This document shows positions 45,541 to 56,516 of a stretch of 64,000 bases of DNA, in pieces. Both the position numbers and the translations under genes were made by a program. The notes beneath the pieces are model-generated. The model searched no databases and had not been told where the DNA came from. It was given only the letters and a program-made list of their open reading frames with translations. The DNA is from Pollenia angustigena (Eukaryota; Arthropoda; Insecta; Diptera; Polleniidae), in contig OV884059.1 of the NCBI GenBank assembly GCA_930367215.1, forward strand, positions 30,371,882-30,435,881. Direction: 5' to 3'. How positions within the stretch are numbered: the first letter of the stretch is position 1; every line of letters starts with the position of its first letter.

Positions 45541-46672
45541 ACAAACTACCAAAAATATTGTGGGGGGATGTAAGAAAAGATAAACTCACTGTTTATTGTT
45601 GGTGTTTTGTTCAAGCTTTGATATTGTGGCTCCACGAAAAGCCCCCAATGAAATAATGCTCAGGAAATAACCCCCAATGAAATAAGCCCCAAAAAATAGG
45701 AAATAACACCCAAAATCAGTGAATGAAATAACATCGAAAAATAAATGAAATAAGCCCCAAAACGAAAATGAAACAACGCCTAATATTTGGAAGTTATTTC
45801 ATATGAAATAACACCCAATGATGAAAATGAAATAACCCCCAATGAAATAAACCCCATCAGCAACAAAAATTAAATAATGCCCAAAATTCATAAAAGAGTC
45901 AGTTTCACCAAGGATTTCATGAAGTCAATATGGACCAACAGCAAAGTCGCAAAATTATTGAAATGAATCGTGTGGAGGCCCGCAGGCGTCTTCTTCATAA
46001 TAAGGATATATTCGGTTCAAAAATATTGCTGCAGTTATTTTACCCGCCCGGATCCTTGTAGCCCTGCTCTATTTTTGCAGTTCGGAAGACAATTTGCCTT
46101 TTACGTTTGGCCTTTACACAACTACATCCACCCCCAAAAACAAACAGCCTTAAAAATGAAATAACTCCCGAATAAAAAATGAAATAACACCCAAATTAAA
46201 GACGCTATGAAACAAGCCCCAAATTTTAAAAATTTGTTGGGGGTTATTTCATTGGAGATTATTTCATAATTTCAAAACCCCAAATGGGGAATGAAATAAT
46301 TGCCAAAAAAAATGAAAAACGGCCCAAAAAATTGGGATTTATTTCATATGAAATAACACCCAAAAATGTATGGAATAAAATTGGGGAATATTTCATTTCT
46401 CGTTTGGGCGTTATTTCATTGGGGGGCTTTTCGTAGAGCCGATATTGTTACAAGTAGGACTTTGAGTGTTTAAAATTCTTATTCGCTTTAGGGTTTTATT
46501 TGTATAATATTTTTAGCTTTTCTAAAATCTTTGGAAAAGGTTTCCGGATGATCTGGCCTAAGCAACCAGTGAAATAAGCATAGAGGCTAGCTTTCCCTCA
46601 ACAATAAATTTCAGTGTATTTATCAAATATAAAAAAATTGGGAATTTAGCACGTCATACAAAAATCTTAATA
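45541..46672. repeat. Degenerate 470-family foldback fragment split by a transposon
   Basis: Bases 45,556-45,627 and 46,441-46,672 together match one continuous stretch of the inverse-orientation 470-bp unit (GTTCAAGCTTTGATATTGT, then GATCTGGCCTAAGCAACCAG, then the TTGGGAATT region). The match is clearly more diverged than units in the BEL array. The split is caused by the element at 45,628-46,440. Confidence 0.8.
45628..46440. mobile_element. Motif-reiterated DNA transposon, 8-bp duplication (member 1)
   Basis: Outward ends GGCTCCACGAAAAGCCCCCA and GGCTCTACGAAAAGCCCCCC are flanked by the perfect octamer GATATTGT (45,620-45,627 and 46,441-46,448). Its interior is densely filled with ATGAAATAA-N-CCCC-like words on the left and their inverse on the right. 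No transposase is present. Reading frames inside are short. Superfamily unknown; the 8-bp duplication is compatible with hAT or P-type elements. Confidence 0.88.
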
Positions 46673-47071
46673 ATGAATTGAACAGCATTTATCGTTGTGC
46701 TGCTACATTTTATTTTTTTGTACTACATATAATACATGGGACTCTGATTTAGAGCTGTTGAGCTTAAACTGAAAATGAATTAAACTTAAGTTCAACTAAA
46801 CCAGTGTTTCAACATGTACTGATTTATTGGTCATAATTATTTTTGGCACGATAATTATTTTGTTATCATTTAACGTTTAATCCATATAATTTAAAGTACA
46901 TATCGCTCATTTGCTGCAAGACCGGCATATCTCAAAAAAATCCATTTCGAGATAAACGCATTTAAGGTTTTTGATTTGTTCTAACTACTTAAAAAAAAAA
47001 AAAAAAATAAATTAAATAAATTCTATTCTGTGCACATTTAAAATGCGAAAAAGTGGCAAGTTGGTATTCTG
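46673..47071. other. Non-coding DNA, nothing recognised
   Basis: AT-rich; an A run lies near 46,991-47,006. No signature. Confidence 0.4.
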
Positions 47072-47074
47072 TAA

Positions 47075-47277
47075 AGGCCCAAATACATTGATCAAAATAC
47101 TCATCAAGCATTGTGGTAGTATTAGTGAAAATGTGTTTGTATGTGTCACACCGATGATGCTGGATGGAAAATCAAAAAATTTAGATATGACGGCGAATTT
47201 TTTTTTTTTTTTTTTCAAGCACACGTACACGATGAATTCGCCGGCTTGACAAGCATTTGACAAGTGTATTTGGTCCT
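47075..47277. mobile_element. Harbinger-like MITE (203 bp)
   Basis: Outward ends AGGCCCAAATACATTG and AGGACCAAATACACTTG are flanked by TAA (47,072-47,074 and 47,278-47,280). ATCAAGC/TCAAGC words extend the inverted repeat. A T run of about 20 bases lies inside. Confidence 0.75.
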
Positions 47278-47280
47278 TAA

Positions 47281-48703
47281 TGCGAAAAATAATTCAAAAT
47301 TTATTTATTCCGGAAATTACACAATATATTTTTTCATTATTTAACATGGGGCATTAGCTTCTAGGCTATCGGCTCAAAAAATTAATACATATGTAGAATA
47401 TGTATACTTTCATTGCTTTAAATAATGAAATTTTATTCAGGAAAAAAACAATAAGACCTTTAAATATATTTTTTGGCAAGTTATGCAACTTTTTTAAAAA
47501 TTTAAGCAAACCCATTAGAGCCCAATTTTTATTTTAAATATTGTTGGCTATTTTCGAAAAATATAACTTTATTTATTTATTAAAAATTTATTAAATACAT
47601 TAATGTATGTATTAAACCTGTGATCGGCGCACGCAACTAAAAAACCAAGGCGAATTCAACTACAGGTGGTGTCGGCACTACAACAATCTTAAAACAACAG
47701 AAACAACATTGGGTTTTTTGCAATGCATTGCTAGTGTTTACGGTTCGAAATATCCATTATTCCTAACAAAATACTGACAAATTAAGACAAATTGGTACGA
47801 AATACTGATGTTCAATTCGCTTTGCTAAAAACTAGTTTAACCCTTAAGTAGACACCTAATTTGTGTGGCACAAACTGCCACCTGGACCTGGCTGGGACCA
47901 CGTGTATTTTGTATGGAGTTTTTTGTGGCTATAGAAAAAACTCACAGTCCCAGGAGTTCGGGGCCTGGCTGGGACTGCTTTAATACGTATGGAGTTTTAT
48001 GGCTATAGCAATAACGTTTTGTTGTCAAAAATAATAATTCTTCGAAAATATGAAAAAGAACGAATTAGTATGTGTTGCGTATGTTTTTTGATATGTTTCG
48101 TGTTGATTTTATTTACTGCAGAACCTATATAATATGTCAGGGCCTAGCCAGGCCCAGGTGGAAACAATATGCACACAATTTTCATTTGGCCAATTGCTAC
48201 GCCCACGGTGTTAAAATTTACACTTTTTTCTAATTTTCTTGTAAAAAAACACTTTGATTGAGGAATAAAAAAAGGTTCGTGCTAATATATTTTATAATTA
48301 TATAAATTATATAAATTATATGAAAAAAACAAAAAAAAAAAGTCAAAAAACCTGGCCAGGACCAGGTGTAAACTAATCGGCGATTGAAAAACTGTTTTCA
48401 AATCCGAACAAAAGTAGTGTAAAATTTCTTAAGGCACTATAAATTAATTGTTTTGTTCAAAAATAAACATTTACTATTGTTCTTTAGTGTTCGGTACAGT
48501 AGAAATTTGTAAAACACAAACGCTAAAAGTGTTTGCTTATACTTTCATCAATGTAAAAAAAGTAAACACTAACACACTTTAAAATATAATGTTAAAAAAT
48601 CACTACAATTGTTCTGGCTTATAACGAAACACAGAACACAAAATAATGTTTATTGCTTAAGTTAAAATAGTTATGAACATTATAAGGGGTTGTGTACTAA
48701 TAC
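47281..48703. other. Non-coding stretch with repeated CCTGGCYRGG words
   Basis: Four near-palindromic words (CCTGGCTGGGACC at about 47,887, CCTGGCTGGGACT at about 47,965, CCTAGCCAGGCCC at about 48,143, CCTGGCCAGGACC at about 48,350) occur within 480 bp. They suggest another inverted-repeat element, but I could not define its ends. No gene. Confidence 0.4.
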
Positions 48704-48913
48704 ACAAACACTAGAGTTGTCAACCGATTAAAAATAATTCGCTTAATCGATCAAACAAAACCAAAAATAACGAATAAATCAATTAATTATTGTCGATTAA
48801 TCGAACAATTTTTTTTTAATAAAAAAAAAAATTAAATTGATTTATTCTCATACGTTTTAGAAATTTTTTACAAAATGTAGGAAAGTTAAAAATTATTATT
48901 GTCATAGTCCTGG

Positions 48914-49928
48914 GGCGGTGCGCAAAATGACCCCAGGAAATATGGCCCCAAAAGTAAAATGAAAAACGGCCCCAACATTTTACATGAGACACAACAACAC
49001 GCAATTTTGGCGCAATTTTTTTGTTTTTTTTTGGAGTTATTTTTCATTTTTTCGTTAGGGTGTTTTTGCATTTTAAGTGGAATGAAAAATGACCCCAAAT
49101 AAAATCAAAATTTTTACTTTGGGGCTATTTTTCGTCTACTATTAAAAATGCAAATTTTAAGAAATGAAAAATCACCCCAAACATTTTTACACAAATTTTA
49201 TAAAATTTTATGTAAAAGTTTCTAGGGATAGTATAAAAACCCCGAATTCTTATACCAAAGTAGAGAAACTCCTTGCCGGTTATGCAGGGATGCTTTAGTT
49301 AGCGAAGCCGGTGTTTGTTATACCATAGAGGAAAAAATCCTTGAGCCCGGCCGAAGGCCGGCCATTAAGAAAACCTTTACTGAGCGAAGCCAGAGTTCGT
49401 TATAACATAGAAAAGAAAATCCTTGCGGCCGGCCGAAGGCCAGCTATACAGAGAAGCTTAAGTTAGCGAAGCCAGTGTTCGTTATACCATAGAGAAGAAA
49501 ATCGTTGCGCCCGGCCGAAGGCCGGCTATAACGTGAAGCCAGTGTTCGTTATAGAAAAAAATCCTTGCGCATGGTCGAAAGCCCAACCATGCTATCAATC
49601 GTACGATTTTTAAAACCAAAATTGTAACCGGATTTTGAAATCGGGATTCTAAATTTGGGATTTTTAGTTTCGGGCATATGAACTCCACCGAAAATGTTTA
49701 ATGTAACTTTCTTTGTGTTCTTTTTTGGGGTTCAAATTCATTATAAAGTTTGAGGTGATTTTTCATAATGAAATTTAGGGTCATATTTCATTTTATTTTT
49801 AGGGTTATTTTTCATTTTTTTGGGGAAATTTTTCATTAAAAAAATGGGGCCATATTGCATTATGAAAAATAGCCCCAAATTTGGGGTCAATTTTCATTTA
49901 TTTTCTTGGGGCCATATTTCGCAGCGCC
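48914..49928. mobile_element. Motif-reiterated DNA transposon, 8-bp duplication (member 2)
   Basis: Outward ends GGCGGTGCGCAAAATG and GGCGCTGCGAAATATGG are flanked by the perfect octamer AGTCCTGG (48,906-48,913 and 49,929-49,936). About a dozen ATGAAAAAT-N-GCCCC/ACCCC words lie near the left end, and their inverse lies near the right end. A GC-rich tandem repeat occupies the centre. Its design is that of member 1 at 45,628. No transposase. Confidence 0.88.
49240..49590. repeat. GC-rich ~82-bp tandem repeat, about four copies
   Basis: AGCGAAGCC starts at 49,301, 49,383 and 49,466, with a variant at 49,532. Each copy contains GTTCGTTATA, CATAGAGAAGAAAATC and the palindromic GGCCGAAGGCCGG. Its base composition differs sharply from the surrounding DNA. 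Confidence 0.85.
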
Positions 49929-50377
49929 AGTCCTGGTTGTAATTAATCACAATGTTTAGTAAGCTAAAACCGTGTTGAGTACTCATTGTATTTCAAAAAT
50001 GTTTTTTATGTTCTTATTAAACAAATCTTAACAAGCAATTGAGTAGTTGATTTGCAAAACTCGTTTGTTACAAAATTAAAAAAACGAGATGAAAATTGAT
50101 TCTATAGAATATAACAGTTCTTTTGGCGCTTTATGAGAAGAAATATACTTATTGTATCAATGCATGTCCTCTTTCATGATTTAAGCACGGACATGCATTG
50201 ATGCAATCAGAATAATTCGTCTAATAAAGCGCAAAAAGAACTGTAAGAATCATTTGTCATCTCATATTTTTAATTTTGAATCAAACGAGTTTGCTGCAAA
50301 TAAACAAAAAGCTTAAAATTAAAAAATTGATTTATATAAATCATATCTTGAAAGTAGAAAATGTTGCTATTGTACAG

Positions 50378-51070
50378 GGTGATTTTTTAAGAGCTATAGG
50401 AAAGTTAAAAAAAAACACATGTAAATGTTGACCGTGACTGCGCCTCAAATGGTCCATCCGCTTATTTTGGCATACTCTTTCCAACATTTCGGACGGTATC
50501 TCATGAATAAATGCTGCTCAATGTTGTATTCCAATGCGTCAATTGAAGCGGGCATGTGTGTATAGACATGAGCTTTATCATAGCCCTACAATAGGCGGTC
50601 AATTGACCGGTCCCGAAAGTGTAATAAAATGTTCACCGAACTCGCCTCTCAATAAGTCCATTGTTAAGCGTGCTGTGTGGCATGTGGTACCGTCTTGGTG
50701 AAACCACATGTCATGCAAGTCAAGCTCTTGCATTTTGGGCAAAAAAAAGTTGTATATCATCTCACGGTAGCGCTCACCATTCACAGTTACGTTACGATTC
50801 GCATCATCTTTGAAGAAGTACGGTCCAATGATGCCACCAGCCCATAAACCGCACCAAACTGTGACTTTTTCTGGATGCATTGGTAGCTCTGGCTGATCTT
50901 CACTCCAAAATCGACAATTCTTCTTATTAACGTACCCATTGAGCCAAAAATGAGCTTAGTCGCTGAACAAAAGAAGCGCGTGATGAACTTTCTTAACAGA
51001 GCACGCATTTTGATAATAAGTTGGTGGGTCTGCCAACGCCCTTCGAAAATCCAGAGTAATATCGGATTAT
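50378..51070 (-). pseudogene. Mariner-like (Tc1/mariner superfamily) transposase remnant
   Basis: The left edge reads GGGTGATTTTTTAAGAGC, the terminus of a widespread fly element. The minus strand encodes AHFWLNGYVNKKNCRFW, HPEKVTVWCGLWAGGIIGPY and MWFHQDGTTCHTARLTMDLL, i.e. the first and second catalytic blocks. A TAA replaces a codon in the first catalytic motif (SD-stop-AH). The third catalytic block is missing through a deletion near 50,560-50,600, and the N-terminal DNA-binding part is absent. Only the second motif is intact in the 93-residue frame at 50,599-50,880. Dead copy. Confidence 0.82.
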
Positions 51071-51382
51071 TAAGGAATTAATGGTTTTACGATGCCTTTA
51101 ACATACAACGATATGGAGTTAAGATGAAAAATTGTATGCATCAAAAATAAGAAGAAGTCATAGCGGATGGAATGGAATATTTTCTATAGTAATTTTTTTG
51201 TAAACATTTTTTTAATCGTTATTCTCATCGACTAATCGAATAAATTTTAAAATTTAATCGTTTGATCGAACGAACAAAAACATTTATTTGAATTATTCGA
51301 ACAAAGTTGAAAGGCGAATAATTGACAATTCTAACAAACACTAATGCCCGTATTCAGAAAAATATTTTAGTTTTAATAAAGG

Positions 51383-52958
51383 TTGATGCCGATGCAATCA
51401 ATAAAAAGTTTTTTAATGTCCCCATTGTTCACGCGGATCAAAATTATTATAACAATTATCATTCGAACAAAAATACTGACTCTTTTTTTTTCTTTTGCTG
51501 CGGTAGATCAATGTGACGTTTTATCTAGCCTTTTGTCTATAAAATCCAACTCCATAGAATCGGACGGGATTAATCCAAAATTTCTGAAAATTATTTTACC
51601 CCAACTTCTGCCGATAATCACATTATTCTTAAATAAAATTTTAACCCTTAGTTACTTTCTCTCGAATTGGAAAATAGCTAAAATCGTTCCAATACCCAAA
51701 ACTGGTTCCGATTTTAGACCAATAGCCATTTTTCCATTTCTCTCTAAAGTATTTGAACGTATTATGCATAACCAAATAACCTGTTTCTTGGATAACAATT
51801 ACTTGCTAACAGATCGTCAATCTGGGTTCAGAAAGAACAACAGCTGCATAACGGCCTTAGTTGATATTACGGAGGAGATTAGAAAGAAACTTGATGATGG
51901 AGAGACTACATTTTTAATACTTTTAGTTCATTCAAAAGCGTTTGATACCGTGGATCACAACATTCTTTGTTACAAGCTGAGTAATTTTTTTAACTTCTCT
52001 TCGACCGCTATTCAGTTATAGTCAACATACTTGGGTAACAGATATCAGTATGTTGAAGCTGGAATCCAGAAGTCCAGGGCACTGCCTGTAACAAGAGGGG
52101 TACCACAGGGGTCCATTGTTGGGCCACTATTATTCTCACTACTCTTATGACCTCCCAGCCGTCCTCACAAATTGTAATATAAGAAATGCCTTAATTGACC
52201 TTTGTATTATCACTGTTAATCAGCAACTTCAACATTTTTGTACGTGGGCAACGGCAAATGGTTTGGAAATAAATCCTAAAAAATCTAAATGCATAGTTAT
52301 TCAAAAGCGACTTTATAAACAAAATATTATTCCCAATATATTAATAAATAAACAACAAACTGAAATAGTCAAATCTGCTAAGAATCTCAGAATATTTTTT
52401 AATGACACTCTTACGTGGTCGAACAACATTAGTTATTCTTGTGGTCGCACCTTTTCTATGATTAGAACTCTTTGGCGGACCCAGCATTATACACCTTTAA
52501 AAATAAGAATACTGCTTGTCAAAACTTATCTGATGCCCATTTTATTATATGGCTGTGAGCTATTTGCTAAATGTGATACAATTAGCAAAGCAAAATTAAA
52601 AGTTGCATTTAATAACATAGTCGGTTACATGTATGGATTTAATAGGCGTTCTAGTATATCTTTGTTTTCATCTCGGCTATATGGCCTTTCTTTAGATAAT
52701 ATACTGAACATGATAGTTTTAATTTTTTTACATAAGATAATATATAACCACAAACCTGATCACCTGTACGGCAAACTTTGTATTTCAGATATAAGCAGCG
52801 GAAAAAGAATTAGATCGTTTGGATACAAAAGTTTAATTTCGGAGTGGCATTTCTACATATTCTCAATATCTCTCTGGAATTCTATACCCCATAGTTTTCA
52901 ACTTTTAAGTAACGCACGAAAATTTAAGGAAAATATTTTTAAACTGTTTTCAACATAA
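51383..52958 (+). pseudogene. LINE reverse transcriptase, inactivated
   Basis: RT blocks are clear: NWKIAKIVPIPKTGSDFRPI, FERIMHNQI, DRQSGFRKNNSC, KAFDTVDHNILCYKL, and after a stop at 52,019-52,021, VTRGVPQGSIVGPLLFS. From 52,116 the frame continues with INPKKSKCIVI, KNLRIFFNDTLTWSNNI and LMPILLYGCELF. The acidic residue expected just before KAFD is replaced (LLVHSKAFD). The Y-x-DD catalytic box is absent because about 30 bases are missing near 52,180. A frameshift lies near 51,490. The product is non-functional. The clade is judged from motif style. Confidence 0.85.
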
Positions 52959-52976
52959 CAATTTGAAACATAATTA

Positions 52977-53199
52977 CACTATGTGACAATTTTTTGACCA
53001 AATGAATTTGACACCTAATCTTTATGTAAAATTGTCCGCTGAATCCGAATATGAAGTCAGAAAGTAGAACAGTTTTCGAGATATTCCAAAATAACCATTA
53101 TTTGTGTTTTTAAAAAAGATGCTGTGACTGAAATTTTACATAAAGATTAACTGCCAGATTCATTTGGTCACGACTTTGTTGAAATTTTGTCACGTAGTG
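52977..53199. mobile_element. Harbinger-like MITE (223 bp)
   Basis: Outward ends CACTATGTGACAA and CACTACGTGACAA are flanked by TTA (52,974-52,976 and 53,200-53,202). Long imperfect arms share ACCAAATGAAT and AATCTTTATGTAAAATT. Confidence 0.8.
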
Positions 53200-53406
53200 T
53201 TATTTGAGATTAAAGTACATATGATTAAATTATTTAAATATTGTTTGATTTAATTGATTTTGCTTTATATATATTTAACCGTAATTAGTTATTAAGTTGT
53301 TAAATAATTAATGATTTATAATTATACCCATTCTCAATTCCATACTGCAAAATAAGACTCGTAAGTCTTGTGTATGGAGCAGTTCAATTAAATAAATAAA
53401 TAAATA

Positions 53407-54137
53407 GTAGTTTACAAAATAAATTTTCTATAAAAATTTCCTTTAATAAATGTTTGTCAAATTTACATTTACGTTACGCAGAATAAAACATCACTCATAC
53501 TTCTTTTAAAAAATAAAATGTTGCCACCTTTTTTAATTATAGATAATAAGAATTATTATTGCATTTCATTTTCATATATAGTCTCTGAAAGCAGCTTTTT
53601 TTTCTTTAACCTAATAAATCATTTTAATCTTTAATTTTGAAAGTTTTATGTAGGTTTTTGTCATTTTAAATTATGTAATATATAAAAAAAGTTATCATAT
53701 TTTGTAGTTAATTTGAGATCTCTTAAGAGGAACCACAGGATAAAATAAGAGACTAAACACAAACTTGATTAACAATACGCAATGATTGTATTTTAGGCAA
53801 AATACAAATACAAAACCAGTCTGCTAAGAAAGCAATAAAAATAATTGAGCACAAAGTAGCAAAGAAAAAAGAGAAGAAACAAGAAAAAAATTGGAAATGT
53901 TTAAGATAAAGATTAACGCAGTGGCCAAATGGGCAGCCAGCAATGTTGGCTAAAAAAAAAACGAATAGGAGGCTTTTAAGACACTAGTAGACATGAGTTT
54001 ATAAAGGCTATTAAGTGCTTAATTCGTGTTTTCCGTTTTATTTTTGAAACACACACACACACATATATTCACAAACAAAATCCAACTTACCATCAATTAT
54101 CTCTGGTTCCTAATCTTACCAAGTTAACATTCATACA
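53407..54137. other. Non-coding DNA, nothing recognised
   Basis: AT-rich; a short CA run lies at about 54,050-54,062. Confidence 0.4.
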
Positions 54138-54139
54138 TA

Positions 54140-54512
54140 CCCTGCAAATAAAATTGGACCACCTGAGCCATTTTGATAAAATGGACTACTCCATGGACTG
54201 GGCCGATGTAATGCAAGCATGGACCATGTCATTGTTAAAGAGTGTTTGTAGTGAGACGACATGTCTTCGTTTTTTAACGACATGCTTTCGTTTTTAAACG
54301 ACTTCAAAACTAATGCTCTTGAGTATACCTAGAGTAGTTTTAAAACTACTCCTTAGTAGTCCAAAGGTGGGTTATATGGTCCTCCCCTAGGATATCATAA
54401 TGTTAAATAGACCATGTATTTTCCATACGTTTGGGTTACTTTTGGACTAGTCCTGGTACCTTGTGGACTACTCTTTACACGCTTGTTTGGACTGGTCCTA
54501 TTATTTGCAGAG
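54140..54512. mobile_element. TA-flanked MITE (373 bp)
   Basis: Outward ends CCCTGCAAATAAAATTGGAC and CTCTGCAAATAATAGGACCA are flanked by TA on both sides. The interior has paired words such as GAGTAGTTTTAAAACTACTC. No coding. Tc1/mariner-type by duplication only. Confidence 0.68.
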
Positions 54513-54514
54513 TA

Positions 54515-55370
54515 TCTACTCTTCAACATAATCATACAATATTGTTGTATAGAATATTGTGTAAATGCATATACATTTGTGTTTGTAAGTGTGTGTGAGT
54601 GTGTGTTGTCCATCCATCCATAACTATTACTGTCTGTATTCTGATCGTTTGGTTTCTTATTGCACTTCATCATCGCTGTCTTCAGAGTGTATGTTGGCAA
54701 GTCATTCAATTTTTTTCTTCTTCTAACTTGTCCGTCGTTTTCTGCTTTCTTTTCTTTGATATGTTTGGTTTTTTTTGTTTTTTTTTTTTTTTTTTTGTTC
54801 CATTTAGTGCTGGCGAAGAAAACCAATTTTTTTTTTTTTTGTCTTAAACCTCTTTTTTTAAGGTGCCTTTTTGAATTTCTTTTGGTTTATTTTTTTTTAT
54901 CTTCGATTGAGTAGCAATTTCATCTTCAACACGAGCGCTTCATACTGCCGATAGTAGTTGCAATTGAATTTAAGTTGGATTTTTTTTAGCTTCTTTTCTT
55001 TTGCAGGAATAAAAGCAAGGACATCATGACATTACCCTCATTTATTGGCTGGCATTCTAGTAAATATTTTATAAATTTATTTTCTTTCTCATTTCCTTTT
55101 GCAGAAAATCTACAATAATTTGCTGTTGCAGTTTAAAAAAAAAAATGTTCTGAAGCCAACACAATACATAACTGAAACTAAAACTATATTTAAAAGCGTG
55201 AAAGAATCCAAACAAATAAATTCTCAAAAGGTTAGACAAATTTTGAAGTTTATTTATTTTATAATTGTTTGCCGAATTTGTGAAATCAATCAAAAATTGT
55301 TTTTTTTTTTTTTTTAATAAAAGGTGGTTCAAACAAAACGCACGATGTTAATTGTGAATAATAACAAATC
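54515..55370. other. Non-coding DNA with T- and A-rich runs
   Basis: Poly-T tracts lie at about 54,770-54,800 and 54,826-54,841. Open frames here are low-complexity and show no signature. Confidence 0.4.
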
Positions 55371-55740
55371 AATTAACCAGATTCTGTTTGTCGTACTTAA
55401 TTCCCAATTTGTATTCTTGATAAGAACACTGAAAATGTTTGTTGATGGGATAAGTTATTCCTATGCGCATATCACTGATTTCTTAGGCCAGATCATCAGC
55501 AGGAAACTTCATCCAAAGATTTTACAAAAATTAAAGATATTTAACAAATAAAGCGAATAAGAACTGAAAGCAACAGTTTTACTGATCATAAACTGGCAAG
55601 TGCACGGCATAAAAAAACGGAACTGGCAACTTGCTTTATATATTTTGATTTTCTTGCAAAAACAATAAAATAAGTTGTTCTTGGTTTTTATTTTGTTTTT
55701 TCTTAACCCACTTACAACTATCTACAATTAATGTTACAAC
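55371..55740. repeat. 470-family foldback element, left arm and centre (diverged)
   Basis: Bases 55,380-55,590 match the unit in direct orientation (CTTAATTCCCAATTTGTATT, then GATGGGATAAG, then GGCCAGATCATC). From 55,590 matches are in inverse orientation (GGCAAGTGCACGGC, then TTTTATTTTGTTTTTTCTTA). A single, non-tandem foldback copy therefore exists here. It is interrupted by repeat R1 and continues at 56,223. Confidence 0.8.
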
Positions 55741-56222
55741 TCTAGAGGGAAGCGAACTGACACCAAAGTAGTCCTGTGATAGGTCTTTGGTGGAAGAGAC
55801 CGGTTCTAGTTTTAACACTTTCTCTGAATAAGACCTATCACTTTTACATGGGGTTGTCATTGGAGGGGGTCAATTGACACCATTTGACCAGTCACAAATC
55901 TATTCTCAACGAACGTGTTTAGTGACAGTTACTAAAATGTAGTATTATTTTAATACGATGTTGTATTATTTCAAAAAAAAAGTCCTAGAATTAAATTCAA
56001 GAGCCAAATTTTAGAAAGTCCCAAAAAAATGTATCACACCACCGTTGAAGACTGTACTCTAATTCATTACTTTTTCTACCTTTTTATTCTTCATAAACCG
56101 GTTACATGATTGGTTCTCCTTTCACTGGGCATGAGTTTTTTCTTTTTGTACCTGTTCTATTTTCACAACTCCCAGGACCAGTCTGTTGGACCCATTGACA
56201 CAAATTTCCCGCAGGGAAGTAA
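55741..56222 (-). repeat. Dispersed repeat family R1, copy 2
   Basis: Inverse of 34,683-35,338 without the 250-bp insertion. It sits in the 470-family element between AATTAATGTT and AGTAAAAC and appears to have replaced the intervening ~100 bp. It starts (outward) CTCTAGAGGGAAGCGAAC and ends at CCCGCAGGGA. Confidence 0.72.
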
Positions 56223-56440
56223 AACAGGTGCTTATAATTCTTTTTCGCTTAACAGTTTTATTTGTATAACATCTTTAGTTGTTCCAAAATTTTCGAATGA
56301 AGTTTCCTGATGATCTGGCCTAAGGAACCAGTGAAGTGCGCATACGAATAGCTTATCCCATCAACAATAAATTTCAGTATTTTTATCAAGAATAAAAATT
56401 GGGAATGAAGCACGACAAACAGAATCTTGTAAATTAAAAA
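56223..56440. repeat. 470-family foldback element, right arm (diverged)
   Basis: Inverse-orientation match to the unit: AACAGTTTTATTTG, then GATGATCTGGCCTAAG, then TTATCCCATCAACAATAAAT and the end GGGAATGAAGCACGACAAAC. Together with 55,371-55,740 it forms one diverged foldback element of about 0.6 kb (R1 excluded). Confidence 0.82.
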
Positions 56441-56516
56441 TTATATCATATAGAAGGATCTAAGACAATTGTGTGTGAAATAAAATATCGACCAATTGCT
56501 CACCACGGCTTCGTTT

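Larger units (their letters stand above)
48712..51333. mobile_element. hAT-like element carrying two nested elements
   Basis: Outward ends TAGAGTTGTCAA and TAGAATTGTCAA are flanked by the perfect octamer ACAAACAC (48,704-48,711 and 51,334-51,341). AATCGAT/TTAATCG words recur near both ends. The interior holds a motif-reiterated transposon (48,914-49,928) and a mariner-like remnant (50,378 to about 51,070). No hAT transposase was found in the remaining ~0.9 kb. Confidence 0.78.
51342..53406 (+). mobile_element. Jockey/CR1-type LINE, 5'-truncated, with nested MITE
   Basis: The coding part (51,383-52,958) is followed by a 3' UTR with an inserted 223-bp MITE and a terminal (AATA)n-type tail at 53,388-53,406. 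The 5' end abuts the hAT-like element at 51,333. No target duplication was identified. Confidence 0.72.

Noticed and set aside
46802..46815. CAGTGTTTCAAC as a hAT terminus
   Set aside because: No inverse partner with an 8-bp flanking duplication was found in the window.
48349..51300. 48,712-51,333 as a complete autonomous hAT
   Set aside because: After removing the nested elements no hAT transposase remains; only the mariner-type transposase remnant is coding-like.
54395..54914. Frames of 82-143 residues near 54.4-54.9 kb
   Set aside because: They depend on poly-T/poly-A runs and overlap a MITE; no signature.
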